From: CAZGRP01 sp964527995
GTDB lineage: Bacteria; Zhuqueibacterota; Zhuqueibacteria; Oceanimicrobiales; CAZGRP01
NCBI GenBank assembly: GCA_964527995.1
Contig: CAZGRP010000028.1
Coordinates: forward strand, 1 to 54,153
Direction of reading: 5' to 3'
DNA length: 54,153 nt
The notes under the pieces were generated by a model. That model made no database searches, was not told the origin of the DNA, and worked only from the letters and a program-made list of their open reading frames with translations. A program made the position numbers and the translations under genes. How positions within the stretch are numbered: position 1 is the stretch's first letter; every line of letters begins with the position of its first letter. Of this stretch, positions 8,651 through 16,608 are shown piece after piece.

Positions 8651-8753
8651 GGCTTGCTCTTCACAGTAGGTCTGCTTTCCGCGTGCCCCCTGGATGGAGC
8701 ACCACGCTTCGATGCTCCGCAGCCCCCATTTCCACACATCGCGCACGTCCTTT

Positions 8754-8769
8754 TGCAACCCATGTGCCA
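8754..8769 (-). promoter_or_regulatory. Sigma-54 (-24/-12) promoter of the flgB-fliK operon
   Basis: On the minus strand the sequence reads TGGCACATGGGTTGCA, a full match to the TGGCAC-N5-TTGCA consensus with correct 16-base length, followed by an A-rich run. It lies 104 bases upstream of the flgB ATG and downstream of a terminator that ends the regulator operon. Sigma-54 control of rod and hook genes is well known in Campylobacter, Vibrio and Pseudomonas. The activator encoded next door has the GAFTGA loop that contacts this sigma factor. Confidence 0.9.
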
Positions 8770-8916
8770 GTTCCGTCGCGATCCCACCTGGCCAGGCGGT
8801 AGAGCACTTCGAGCCCTGGGGCGCCGTCTCAGCCCATTGCCCCAACCATTTGTTATTCAATATCTTGGCACCCTCCCTCAGAAGCCATGTCTCTTCCGAA
8901 GACTCAATGATTCGTA

Positions 8917-8932
8917 GCGCCATGGTTGGCGC
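8917..8932. promoter_or_regulatory. Inverted repeat, possible activator site upstream of the flgB promoter
   Basis: GCGCCA-TGGT-TGGCGC, a perfect 6-bp inverted repeat, lies about 150 bp upstream of the -24 element. That is a normal distance for an enhancer-type site of an NtrC-family activator. No second copy is obvious at the other two sigma-54 promoters, so this is only suggestive. Confidence 0.3.
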
Positions 8933-9018
8933 GCCGCGCCTGCCACGCGAACCCGGCAGTCGCCAATCCGGAAACATTTGCCCGGACCGTGGCGAGCTTT
9001 TCCCATAGCCGGACAGAA

Positions 9019-9056
9019 ACAAAAAGCCCCACCGGACCTCCATGTCCCGGCGGGGC
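9019..9056 (-). terminator. Intrinsic terminator of the kinase/activator operon
   Basis: On the minus strand AGCCCCGCCGG and CCGGTGGGGCT form an 11-position stem with one mismatch and an 11-base loop, followed directly by TTTTTGTTT. It begins 31 bp after the activator stop and insulates the flgB promoter from read-through. The rest of 8651-9087 holds the promoter and one inverted repeat; no gene is seen there. Confidence 0.88.
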
Positions 9057-9087
9057 TGTGAAGAACGAAGCAAAGGCGGTCGCAAAA

Positions 9088-10461
9088 TCAGTCGCCGTCG
9101 ACCAGGAATCCCTCCTCCCGGTACTCGCGCAGCTTATTCCGCAGCGTGCGCACGCTGATGCCCAGCTTGCGCGCCGCCCAGGTGCGATTGTTATTGTTCT
9201 CCTGAAGGGCTTTGAGGATCATTTCGCGCTCCATCTCGCGCAGGGTCAGGTCGGTCGGCACCTGGGTAACGGGCCTTCTTTGTACACCATACTCATCGCC
9301 GACGAAGAAGTCGCGCGCGGTAAGCACCGGGCCGCGTGAGATCACGACGGCGCGCTCGACGACATTTTCCAGCTCCCGCACATTGCCAGGCCAGGAGTAG
9401 GAAAGGAGCTTGTCCATCACCTCCGGCTCGACCCCCTCGATGACTCTCGAGTTCTGTCGCGAGTACTTCTCCACGAAGTGGTCGACAAGAAGAGGGATGT
9501 CCTCTTTACGCTCACACAAAGGCGGCAGGTTGATGGGAACGACGTTGAGGCGATAGAACAGGTCTTCGCGAAAGCGGCCGGCGGCGATTTCCTCGCGCAG
9601 GTCGCGGTTGGTTGTGGCGATCACTCGCACGTCGACCGAAACGGTCTCGGGGTTCCCGACCTTTTCGAACTCCTTTTCCTGCAACACGCGCAAGAGCTTG
9701 GCCTGAAGGCTGGCGGAAATCTCACTGATCTCGTCCAGCAGAAGAGTACCGCCGTCGGCAAGCTCGAAGCGCCCTTTGGTGCGGCGGATCGCGCCGGTGA
9801 AGGCGCCCTTCTCATGGCCGAACAGCTCGCTCTCCACCAGCCCCTCTGGCAGAGCTGCGCAATTGGTCTTCACGAAGGCGCGGTTTCTGCGTGGACTGAG
9901 CTCGTGGATGGCACGGGCGATCAGTTCCTTCCCGGTACCGCTTGGCCCCTGGATGAGCACGGTGGCGTTGCTGGGCGCAACGGCATAGACCTGCTCGAAC
10001 ACAGCCTGCATCTTGGGGCTGCGGCCGACGATGTTTTCGATGCCGTAACGGCGCCCCAATTCGGTGCGCAGGTAGAGATTCTCATGCACCAGCCGCTGAT
10101 ACTGGAAGAACTTCTCGACCGTCATCTCTACTTCGTCGATCGAGAACGGCTTGGTGATGTAGTCGAAGGCCCCTTCCTTCATCGCCTGGACAGCATTCTT
10201 GATGCTGCCAAAGGCGGTGATCAGTATCACCCCGATATTGGGATCGATCTCCTTGGCCCGCCGGAGAATCTCCATGCCGCTGACCCCCGGCATGCGAATG
10301 TCAGTGACGATCAGGTCGAAGTCGCCCTCCTTGAGCCTCTTGAGAGCCTCCTTGCCATCTTCGACCCATTCGACAGCATAGTTCTTTCTCTCCAGGGCCA
10401 CACACAGAACTTCCTGGATGAGGGGTTCATCATCAACCACCAGAATGCGATTGGTTGCCAT
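9088..10461 (-). CDS. Sigma-54-dependent response regulator (NtrC family, FlgR/FleR-like)
   Basis: A 457-residue protein with three domains in order. A receiver domain spans residues 5-120, with VVDDEP acidic pocket and phospho-acceptor Asp54 in IVTDIRMPG. A sigma-54 AAA+ domain spans about 145-380, with Walker A GPSGTGKE, the GAFTGA sigma-54 loop (GHEKGAFTGA) and Walker B GGTLLLDEIS. A C-terminal Fis-type HTH reads RTWAARKLGISVRTLRNKLR. The start is ATG at 10461, 23 bp after the kinase stop. Its position between the kinase and the flagellar operon makes it the likely phosphorylated activator of the three -24/-12 promoters seen here. The HTH shows it binds DNA, unlike DNA-binding-free FlgR variants. 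Confidence 0.95.
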   Translation of the reverse strand: MATNRILVVDDEPLIQEVLCVALERKNYAVEWVEDGKEALKRLKEGDFDLIVTDIRMPGVSGMEILRRAKEIDPNIGVILITAFGSIKNAVQAMKEGAFDYITKPFSIDEVEMTVEKFFQYQRLVHENLYLRTELGRRYGIENIVGRSPKMQAVFEQVYAVAPSNATVLIQGPSGTGKELIARAIHELSPRRNRAFVKTNCAALPEGLVESELFGHEKGAFTGAIRRTKGRFELADGGTLLLDEISEISASLQAKLLRVLQEKEFEKVGNPETVSVDVRVIATTNRDLREEIAAGRFREDLFYRLNVVPINLPPLCERKEDIPLLVDHFVEKYSRQNSRVIEGVEPEVMDKLLSYSWPGNVRELENVVERAVVISRGPVLTARDFFVGDEYGVQRRPVTQVPTDLTLREMEREMILKALQENNNNRTWAARKLGISVRTLRNKLREYREEGFLVDGD

Positions 10462-10484
10462 ACCTGTTCGCTCTCGTGTAGGCG

Positions 10485-11741
10485 TCAAAGATGCGGAAAA
10501 GTCAGGCGAAAGGTTGTGCCGTGGTTTTGCTCACTCCAGACGGAAACCTGGCCACCGTGAGCCTCGACGATCTTCTTGACGATCGCCAGCCCGAGGCCGG
10601 TTCCCTTGGTCTTCGTGGTATAGAACGGACGAAACAGGTGTTCGATGGTATCGGCGGACATGCCGCTACCGCTGTCTTCCACAGTCACGCACACGGACTG
10701 CGGTTCACTCTGGATGCGCACGCGCAGCTCACCGCCATCCGGCATGGCCTGGGCGGCGTTCGCAGCCAGATGAAAGAGCATCTCCTGAAACAGGTCCGGG
10801 TCGACATTGAGGTAGATGGGCTCCTCCGGTGCATCGAGCGAGAGTGTCACGTCGAGACCGTCACGCTGCGTCTTGATGCGGAAGAAAGACAGGATTTCCT
10901 CCAGCAGGGCCTGCAGGTGGGTTCGTCGCAGGTTGGGCTGAAGAGGTCTTGTGTAGACGAGAAGGTCGCCGACGATACGATCCAGGATGGCGACTCCCTC
11001 GATGATCTTCTTGACAAAGCGCTGGCGCGGGTCCGAGGGCCCCATATCCCGTTCCAGTAGCGCCGCAAAGCCACCGATGCCACCCAACGGATTTCGGATT
11101 TCGTGGGCGACGTTGGCGGCCATCTCACCCAGAGCGGCCAGGGTACGGGCTTCCTGGACCTCGCGCTCGAGAGCCTTCAGCGCCCGCAGGTCTTCGAACA
11201 CTTCGACTGCACCGAGGAGCTGCTCATCATTGCCCTGTAGCAAGGCCGTCGTATACCTGACCGGAATCATAGAGCCATCCCTGGCCCGTAATCTACCTTC
11301 CTGGCCTTGGGCAGTTCGTCCTTTGCAGAGCGCGTCCAGGGCCGAGCGTCGCTCCGGCGCCGGAAAGATCTCGTCGTAAGGCTTGTCTAGGACCTCGCCG
11401 CGATCATAACCGGTGATCTGCTCGGCTGAACGATTGAAGATCGTGATTCGGCCCTCTGGGTCGATTCCGATCATCCCGGACGCCATGCTCTCGACGACGC
11501 TGTCGAGGTAGTGCTTGAGCGTGTTGATCTCCTCGAGCTTGGTCGAGAGCTGCCGGTTCTTCTCGGCCAGCTCGAGGTTGAGATCAGCGACCTGACGGCG
11601 CAGCTCATCATAGGCATGGCACAGCTTCTCGGTACTGCTGTTGAAATACTCAAAGACGCGTACAAGCGCCTGGATATCGTCGGGGGTGGGCTTCTCGCCC
11701 GGAGGAATCAAGATCGCTTCAGCGGTCGGCTGGATGCTCAT
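10485..11741 (-). CDS. Cytoplasmic PAS sensor histidine kinase (FlgS/FleS-like)
   Basis: A 418-residue kinase with no membrane segment. An N-terminal coiled coil (about 20-75, including EYFNSSTEKLCHAYDELRRQ) leads into a PAS domain (about 80-190, MIGIDPEGRITIFNRSAEQI). HisKA follows with the phospho-acceptor His in NVAHEIRNPLGGIGGF near residue 214. HATPase_c comes last, with N box AANAAQAMPDGG and G boxes DSGSGMSADTI and GTGLGLAIVKKIVEAHGG. The start is ATG at 11741, inside the end of the upstream small gene. A soluble PAS kinase paired with a sigma-54 activator beside flagellar genes resembles FlgS and FleS, which respond to export-gate or MS-ring assembly. Confidence 0.93.
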   Translation of the reverse strand: MSIQPTAEAILIPPGEKPTPDDIQALVRVFEYFNSSTEKLCHAYDELRRQVADLNLELAEKNRQLSTKLEEINTLKHYLDSVVESMASGMIGIDPEGRITIFNRSAEQITGYDRGEVLDKPYDEIFPAPERRSALDALCKGRTAQGQEGRLRARDGSMIPVRYTTALLQGNDEQLLGAVEVFEDLRALKALEREVQEARTLAALGEMAANVAHEIRNPLGGIGGFAALLERDMGPSDPRQRFVKKIIEGVAILDRIVGDLLVYTRPLQPNLRRTHLQALLEEILSFFRIKTQRDGLDVTLSLDAPEEPIYLNVDPDLFQEMLFHLAANAAQAMPDGGELRVRIQSEPQSVCVTVEDSGSGMSADTIEHLFRPFYTTKTKGTGLGLAIVKKIVEAHGGQVSVWSEQNHGTTFRLTFPHL

Positions 11742-11976
11742 ATTCAAAATACAGCTCGGTTGTTCTGCCACAGGCACATCGAAAACGAAGTCCGCGAATT
11801 GTCCCCCCCTCCTTGATCAGATCCCAGGACAGCTCTTCCTTCCCCGCCGCAAACGAGAGAACGCGGCGGCCGGCAGGAAGAACCTGGGATCGCTTGAGCA
11901 CCGGAGACACCCGTCTGGTTTCCGTGGCGTCATCGCCGGCTTCGAGCAACGACTTGAAGTTCCCTTCGGTTTCCAA
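11719..11976 (-). CDS. Small CxCG-motif protein at the head of the kinase/activator operon
   Basis: An 85-residue protein with a TTG start supported by AGAGGTG 8 bases upstream. Its last 23 bases overlap the kinase gene, so the two are probably translated together. Residues 1-35 look flexible. The second half (LSFAAGKEELSWDLIKEGG, then RGLRFRCACGRTTELYFEYE) looks like a small beta-rich domain with a CxCG knuckle that might hold metal as a dimer. I do not recognise the family. By context it is a candidate modulator of the kinase or of sigma-54 activation. Confidence 0.72.
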   Translation of the reverse strand: METEGNFKSLLEAGDDATETRRVSPVLKRSQVLPAGRRVLSFAAGKEELSWDLIKEGGTIRGLRFRCACGRTTELYFEYEHPADR

Positions 11977-12457
11977 AGCGTTTTCACCTCTGCAAATGCT
12001 CCGCAGTCATCGGCGACCCGTCGGGCTGCCGGTCGAACCCATGTATGGCGGCAATCCGACCTTTGCAACCGGTGTGCCAATCGACTACGTCCTGATTCGC
12101 GGTTGAAAATACGGCATTTCGGGGCTGCTCGCCGGTAAATCGTCGAACTTGGTTGGAGGATTCGCTCGCGGAACTGGCCGGAATTCGACCGAGATGGTTC
12201 GAATCAGGCCTACCGCTCCGTGAGGTGCAGGAATTCGTTGTATCACCGCAAGGGTGCCGGCTCTGCTCTGCGAAAGCCGTGCCACCGCCTGCTCGGGCTG
12301 CGGCGGCTGGACACATCTGCCGACAAATCAGACCGTTATGACTGCACGCGAGGGTCGCCGACCGGAGCAGCGAGCCGGTCGATCGGGAAGGGTCGAATGC
12401 TGCGGTAGGAAGAAATTTCCGGGCAGGAACCCGCCGGCCTGCAACGAGTATGGCTGC
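11977..12457. other. Intergenic region between coaX and the regulator operon
   Basis: 481 bp with no gene I can support; the short frames in it lack ribosome sites and fold-like composition. It holds the sigma-54 promoter at 12064-12079, and 105-125 bp upstream of that an imperfect inverted repeat at 12183-12204 (ATTCGACC-GAGAT-GGTTCGAAT), a possible activator site. No strong terminator for coaX is visible; only a weak 4-bp CGGG/CCCG hairpin lies near 12420. Confidence 0.55.
12064..12079 (-). promoter_or_regulatory. Sigma-54 (-24/-12) promoter of the regulator operon
   Basis: The minus strand reads TGGCACACCGGTTGCA, a full consensus match. The predicted start near 12053 leaves a 77-base leader before the CxCG gene. 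If used, the kinase and activator are made from a promoter that itself needs a sigma-54 activator, a positive feedback loop. A second, imperfect match (TTGC changed to TCGC) lies at 12269-12284. Confidence 0.85.
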
Positions 12458-13234
12458 CTATGCCTGGCGGCCCATCACCCGCTTGTAGATGAGACGAAGG
12501 CCTTCGAGGGTCAGATGCGGTTCATAGACACAGGCCGGGCTCAATTTGGGCAGCATCAGCTTCGCCAAGCCTCCGGTACACAGGATCTTCGGGCTGGTGC
12601 CGAGTTCCTTTTCAATCCCAGAGATAAGGCCTTTGGCCATCTCAATGGAACCGTACATGATGCCGGCCTGCATCGATGCTTCGGTGGTCGTGCCAATCAG
12701 CTTCTCGGGGAAACGGAGTTCGATCTTCGGAAGTCGGGCGGCGTAGCGATAGAGCATGTCGGCTGACGAGGCGATGCCTGGGGCGATAATCCCGCCCACA
12801 TAGGCGCCGGTCTCCGAGATGACATTGAAGGTGGTCGCCGTGCCGAAGTCGATGATCAGCAACGGACCGCCGTATTTAGCGAACCCGGCCACGGCATCGC
12901 ACAGGCGGTCCGCCCCCACCGAGCTGGGATCATGGTAGAGGATTTCGATGCCTAGGTCGAGTTCAGCGCTGACGACGACGTGCCGGCAACGCAGGCGCTC
13001 CTGGCTCAAACCGTCGTAGACAGGAGTCAGGTCTGGGACGACCGAAGATATCGCCACACCGGTGATGCGCCGCACGTCGATGCCGGCACTGTCACAGAAC
13101 ATCTTGATAAGGATCCAGCTTTCGTCCTCGGTGCGGGTCACACCGCTGGAAAGCCGCCAGTGGGCACGGAGGTTGTCGTTGTCGAACAGCCCCAGGGTAA
13201 CCTGGGTGTTGCCGATGTCGATCGCAAGCAGCAT
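12458..13234 (-). CDS. coaX: Type III pantothenate kinase
   Basis: A 258-residue ASKHA-fold kinase that phosphorylates pantothenate in the first step of CoA synthesis. It starts MLLAIDIGNTQVTLGLFD (phosphate-1 motif) and has GADRLCDAVAGFAKYG and LLIIDFGTATTFNVISETGA, the family phosphate-2 and adenosine-side motifs. Type III enzymes usually depend on a monovalent cation and are insensitive to CoA feedback. The ATG shares one base with the birA stop (TGATG). The birA-coaX pair is a common bacterial arrangement. An in-frame extension to 13402 lies within birA and was not used. Confidence 0.95.
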   Translation of the reverse strand: MLLAIDIGNTQVTLGLFDNDNLRAHWRLSSGVTRTEDESWILIKMFCDSAGIDVRRITGVAISSVVPDLTPVYDGLSQERLRCRHVVVSAELDLGIEILYHDPSSVGADRLCDAVAGFAKYGGPLLIIDFGTATTFNVISETGAYVGGIIAPGIASSADMLYRYAARLPKIELRFPEKLIGTTTEASMQAGIMYGSIEMAKGLISGIEKELGTSPKILCTGGLAKLMLPKLSPACVYEPHLTLEGLRLIYKRVMGRQA

Positions 13235-14070
13235 CAGTGTATCCTCAAAGTGATCTCGCCGGCGGAAAAGGTGCGCACGCCGTCTTCGGTCTGAAGCAGT
13301 AGGGCGCCATCCGGTGCCACGTCGGAGAAGACACCGCGATAGGCCTCGTCGGCAAGCGTCACCTCGACCGGCCTGCCAAGGAAGGGACAACGCTCCTTCC
13401 ACGGCTCGAGAAAGGAGCCAAAGCCTTTTTCAGAAGCCGTGCGGTAGTTCCGGTCGAGCACCTGGAGAAGCTTCGCCAGCAGCGCAATGCGGTCAACGGT
13501 ATCGCCGGTCGCCAGACGCAGAGAGGTGGCCTGGTCGCGCAATTCCGGCGGAAAGTCGACCTCCCGCTGGTTGACGTTCATCCCGACGCCGATGACGACA
13601 AAATCCAATCGCTCATGGCGAAACTCCGACTCACTCAAGATACCGCAGAATTTTCGCGAACCGAGCAGCACGTCGTTCGGCCATTTGAGCAGGGGCGACA
13701 GTCCGGTCGTCTCCTCGACCGCTTCCGCCACACAAAGTCCTGCAAAGAGCGGCAGAATCCCCAGCTCGGATGTTTCCATTCGCGGCCGCAGCAGAACGCT
13801 GAGCCAAATACCAACGCCTGACGGCGACTGCCAGGGCCGCCCCAGCCGTCCTCGCCCCCGCGTCTGTTGCTCGGCGACGACGACGCTTCCTTCGGGCTCC
13901 TTGTTTCGGCCAAGGCGGCGGGCGAAGTCGTTCGTCGACCCGATGGTGCGGAAGGCATAAAGGCGCTGGCCGATTGTGGCCGTTCGTAGCCGAGTGCGGA
14001 ACGAATCGGAGCCCAATTCACGAAACAAGAGATCGCCCGGAGAATCAGGGAGTTGTTTCACAACATTCAT
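13234..14070 (-). CDS. birA: Biotin--[acetyl-CoA-carboxylase] ligase, HTH-less
   Basis: A 278-residue biotin protein ligase. It carries the GRGRLGRPWQSPSG biotinyl-AMP loop, LLKWPNDVLLGSRKFCGIL with the catalytic lysine, and VIGVGMNVNQ, then the small C-terminal SH3-like domain. The N-terminal 40 residues do not form a winged HTH, so it should not act as the bio repressor. It activates biotin and attaches it to carboxylase carrier proteins. Its ATG overlaps the mutase stop by 4 bp, which fits a link to the propionyl-CoA/methylmalonyl-CoA pathway, where a biotin carboxylase feeds the mutase. Confidence 0.95.
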   Translation of the reverse strand: MNVVKQLPDSPGDLLFRELGSDSFRTRLRTATIGQRLYAFRTIGSTNDFARRLGRNKEPEGSVVVAEQQTRGRGRLGRPWQSPSGVGIWLSVLLRPRMETSELGILPLFAGLCVAEAVEETTGLSPLLKWPNDVLLGSRKFCGILSESEFRHERLDFVVIGVGMNVNQREVDFPPELRDQATSLRLATGDTVDRIALLAKLLQVLDRNYRTASEKGFGSFLEPWKERCPFLGRPVEVTLADEAYRGVFSDVAPDGALLLQTEDGVRTFSAGEITLRIH

Positions 14071-15665
14071 GAGGTTGTATACGTCCCAAGAACGCTTCGG
14101 AGAGCATCCGATATTTCCCCAAGGGTGGCATCGGCCTCGACACAGTTGAGGATGTGCGGCATCAGGTTCTCTGTTTCCGTCGCTGCCGCCCGGCGCAGGC
14201 GCTCCAGAGTCGCCTCGACACGCGCATTGTCTCGTCTACCCCTCAGCTCGCGTAGCCGCGACGCCTGCTCATCGCGCACTTTGGGACTGACCTTGAGCAG
14301 CTCGATCTTTTCCTTCTCGTCGACGACGTAGGCATTGACACCGACGACGATGCGGGACTTGTCTTCGATAGCCTTCTGGTATTCGTACGCCCTCCGAGCA
14401 ATTTCATTCTGGAAGAAGCCGGCCTCGATGGCGGCGATCGCCCCGCCCATCGACTCGATCTCCTCGAGCTGCTTTAGGATGCGGCTTTCTATCTCGTCCG
14501 TCAGCGCCTCGACGAAATAGGAACCGCCGAGGGGATCGGCCGTATGGGCCACACCGCTCTCGTGAGCGATGATCTGCTGCGTGCGCAAGGCCGTTCGCGC
14601 CGACATCTCAGTCGGCAATGCCAGCGCCTCGTCCTTGGCGTTGGTGTGCAGCGACTGTGTCCCGCCTAGAACCGCGGCCAGCGCCTGAAGCGTCACCCGG
14701 ACGATGTTGTTTTCCACCTGCTTCGCCGTCAACGTGGACCCAGCTGTCTGTGAATGAAAACGCAGAAGCAGGCTCTTCGGATTCTTCGCCCCAAATCGGT
14801 CGCGCATGATGTGCGCCCAGATACGGCGTGCAGCTCTCAGTTTGGCGATTTCTTCGAAGAAGTTGTTGTGGATGGCGAAGAAGAAGGACAACCGCGGCGC
14901 AAAGCGATCGACATCCAGGCCGCGGCCGACAGCGTCGCTGACGTAGGCGACACCGTTGGCCAGCGTGAAGGCCACTTCTTGCACCGCATCCGAGCCCGCC
15001 TCTCGAATATGGTAGCCGCTGATCGAGATTGGGTTCCAGAGCGGTAGTTCCTTTTGGCAGTATTCGATGACGTCGGTGACCAGGCGCATGGACGGGCGCG
15101 GCGGGTAGATATAGGTTGCGCGGGCGATGTATTCTTTGAGAATATCGTTCTGCACCGTGCCGCGCAGTTTTCTGAGGTCTGCCCCCTGTTTCCTCGCCAC
15201 GGCGACGTAGAGCGCCAACAAAATGGCGGCGGTGGCGTTGATGGTCATCGATGTGCTGACCTGGTCCAGAGGAATGTCCTGGAAAAGAAGCTCCATGTCA
15301 GCGAGGCAGTCGATGGCCACGCCAACCCGGCCGACTTCCCCTTCGGCCATGGCGTGGTCGGAGTCGTAACCCATCTGCGTGGGCAGATCGAAGGCCACCG
15401 ACAGGCCCGTCTGACCTTGCTCGAGCAGGTAGCGGAAGCGCTGGTTCGTTTCCCTGGCTGTAGCAAAGCCGGTGTACTGACGCATCGTCCACAGCCTGGC
15501 CCGGTACATGTCGGGATAGATGCCACGAGTGAAAGGGAACTCGCCGGGATCGCCGAGCTTGACGGCGTAGTCGAAATCGGCTCGCGGGCGATAGACTGGC
15601 TCGATGGGGATTCCAGAATCACTCTGAAATGCGGTTGTGTCTGCCTTCTCCTTCCTGGAGCTCAC
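14067..15665 (-). CDS. mcmA1: Methylmalonyl-CoA mutase large subunit, catalytic domain only
   Basis: A 532-residue TIM-barrel mutase subunit. Typical segments are RPRADFDYAVKLGDPGEFPF, FTRGIYPDMYRARLWTMRQY, LSVAFDLPTQMGYDSDHAMA and QIIAHESGVAHTADPLGGSY. It rearranges methylmalonyl-CoA and succinyl-CoA by a radical mechanism. The protein ends after the linker with no C-terminal cobalamin-binding domain (no DXHXXG), so it must pair with a separate small B12 subunit not in this window, as in archaeal and some bacterial split mutases. The GTG start overlaps the xerD stop by 4 bp. Confidence 0.93.
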   Translation of the reverse strand: MSSRKEKADTTAFQSDSGIPIEPVYRPRADFDYAVKLGDPGEFPFTRGIYPDMYRARLWTMRQYTGFATARETNQRFRYLLEQGQTGLSVAFDLPTQMGYDSDHAMAEGEVGRVGVAIDCLADMELLFQDIPLDQVSTSMTINATAAILLALYVAVARKQGADLRKLRGTVQNDILKEYIARATYIYPPRPSMRLVTDVIEYCQKELPLWNPISISGYHIREAGSDAVQEVAFTLANGVAYVSDAVGRGLDVDRFAPRLSFFFAIHNNFFEEIAKLRAARRIWAHIMRDRFGAKNPKSLLLRFHSQTAGSTLTAKQVENNIVRVTLQALAAVLGGTQSLHTNAKDEALALPTEMSARTALRTQQIIAHESGVAHTADPLGGSYFVEALTDEIESRILKQLEEIESMGGAIAAIEAGFFQNEIARRAYEYQKAIEDKSRIVVGVNAYVVDEKEKIELLKVSPKVRDEQASRLRELRGRRDNARVEATLERLRRAAATETENLMPHILNCVEADATLGEISDALRSVLGTYTTS

Positions 15666-16597
15666 GAACGTTCCTCCCGACTCTGCTTCCGTCTTGCTTT
15701 TTCTCGGGGATGGTAAGTGCGGTGCACTTCCTTGAGGTACTCCCGGTCCAGGTGGGTATAGATCTGAGTCGTGGAGATGTCGGCGTGACCGAGCATCTCC
15801 TGCACGGCACGGAGATCCGCACCGCCCTCAATCAGATGGGTGGCGAAGGAGTGACGCAGCGTGTGAGGTGAGACCTTCTTCTGGATGCCCGCCTGGACGA
15901 CGTAGCCCTTGAGGATCTTCCAGAAGCCCATTCGCGTCAGCGGGCTTCCGCGCCAGTTCAGGAAGAGGATCTCCCGCGGATGCCCTCGGGCGGCCAATCG
16001 AGGTCGCACATCTTGCAGGTATCGCCGCACCCAGTCGACGGCCTGCGCACCCAGGGGCACGATACGTTCCTTGCTTCCCTTGCCGAAGACGCGCACGAAC
16101 CCGTCATCGAGGAAAAGATCGGATCGGCGCAGAAGCAGTAGCTCCGATACCCGCACACCAGTGGCGTACAGGAACTCGAGCAAGGCCCGATCCCGAACAC
16201 CGAGCGGCTGGGTGACATCGGGTTGCTCCAGGAGGCATTCGACCTCGGGGATATCCAGCACAAAAGGCAGGGCTCGCCCCAGCTGAGGGAGCTGAATGTT
16301 TTCGGATGGATCCGCCTCGGCAACCCCTTCGGCGAGGGCAAAACGATGAAACATGCGGATCGCCGACAGGTTGCGCGCCGCGCTCGATGGAGCATACCCC
16401 AGGACGCGCAATCGGGTCAGAAGGCTGAGGATGTGGCGGGGTGTCACTTCCGCCACTCGTGTCAGCTTCGCCTCCCGCAGGAACGCCACGTATCGACGAA
16501 GGTCACGCTCGTATGACTGAATGGTGTTCTCGGCGGCGTTGCGCTCGAACCGAAGGTGCGCCAGGAAGTCGCTAAGGCAAGTATCCAGCTCTGACAT
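15662..16597 (-). CDS. xerD: Tyrosine recombinase XerC/XerD
   Basis: A 311-residue site-specific recombinase of the chromosome-dimer-resolution type. It has an N-terminal SAM-like core-binding domain (FLAHLRFERNAAENTIQSYE) and a C-terminal catalytic domain with Arg (TGVRVSELLLLRR), Lys (FGKGSKERIVPL), HTLRHSFATHL, LGHADISTTQIYTH and the Tyr nucleophile within TQIYTH. The size and single-copy housekeeping context fit XerC/D rather than a phage integrase. Which of the two it is cannot be told here. It lies 11 bp after the preceding hypothetical gene. Confidence 0.92.
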   Translation of the reverse strand: MSELDTCLSDFLAHLRFERNAAENTIQSYERDLRRYVAFLREAKLTRVAEVTPRHILSLLTRLRVLGYAPSSAARNLSAIRMFHRFALAEGVAEADPSENIQLPQLGRALPFVLDIPEVECLLEQPDVTQPLGVRDRALLEFLYATGVRVSELLLLRRSDLFLDDGFVRVFGKGSKERIVPLGAQAVDWVRRYLQDVRPRLAARGHPREILFLNWRGSPLTRMGFWKILKGYVVQAGIQKKVSPHTLRHSFATHLIEGGADLRAVQEMLGHADISTTQIYTHLDREYLKEVHRTYHPREKARRKQSREERS

Positions 16598-16608
16598 CCG
16601 AAAGCTGT

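Noticed and set aside
8865..8885. TGGCACCC on the plus strand as a further sigma-54 site
   Set aside because: The -12 TTGC element is absent at the required distance.
8651..9085. 145-residue N-terminal extension of flgB
   Set aside because: It crosses the sigma-54 promoter and a terminator, lacks rod-protein similarity, and the ATG at 8650 gives the normal FlgB length.
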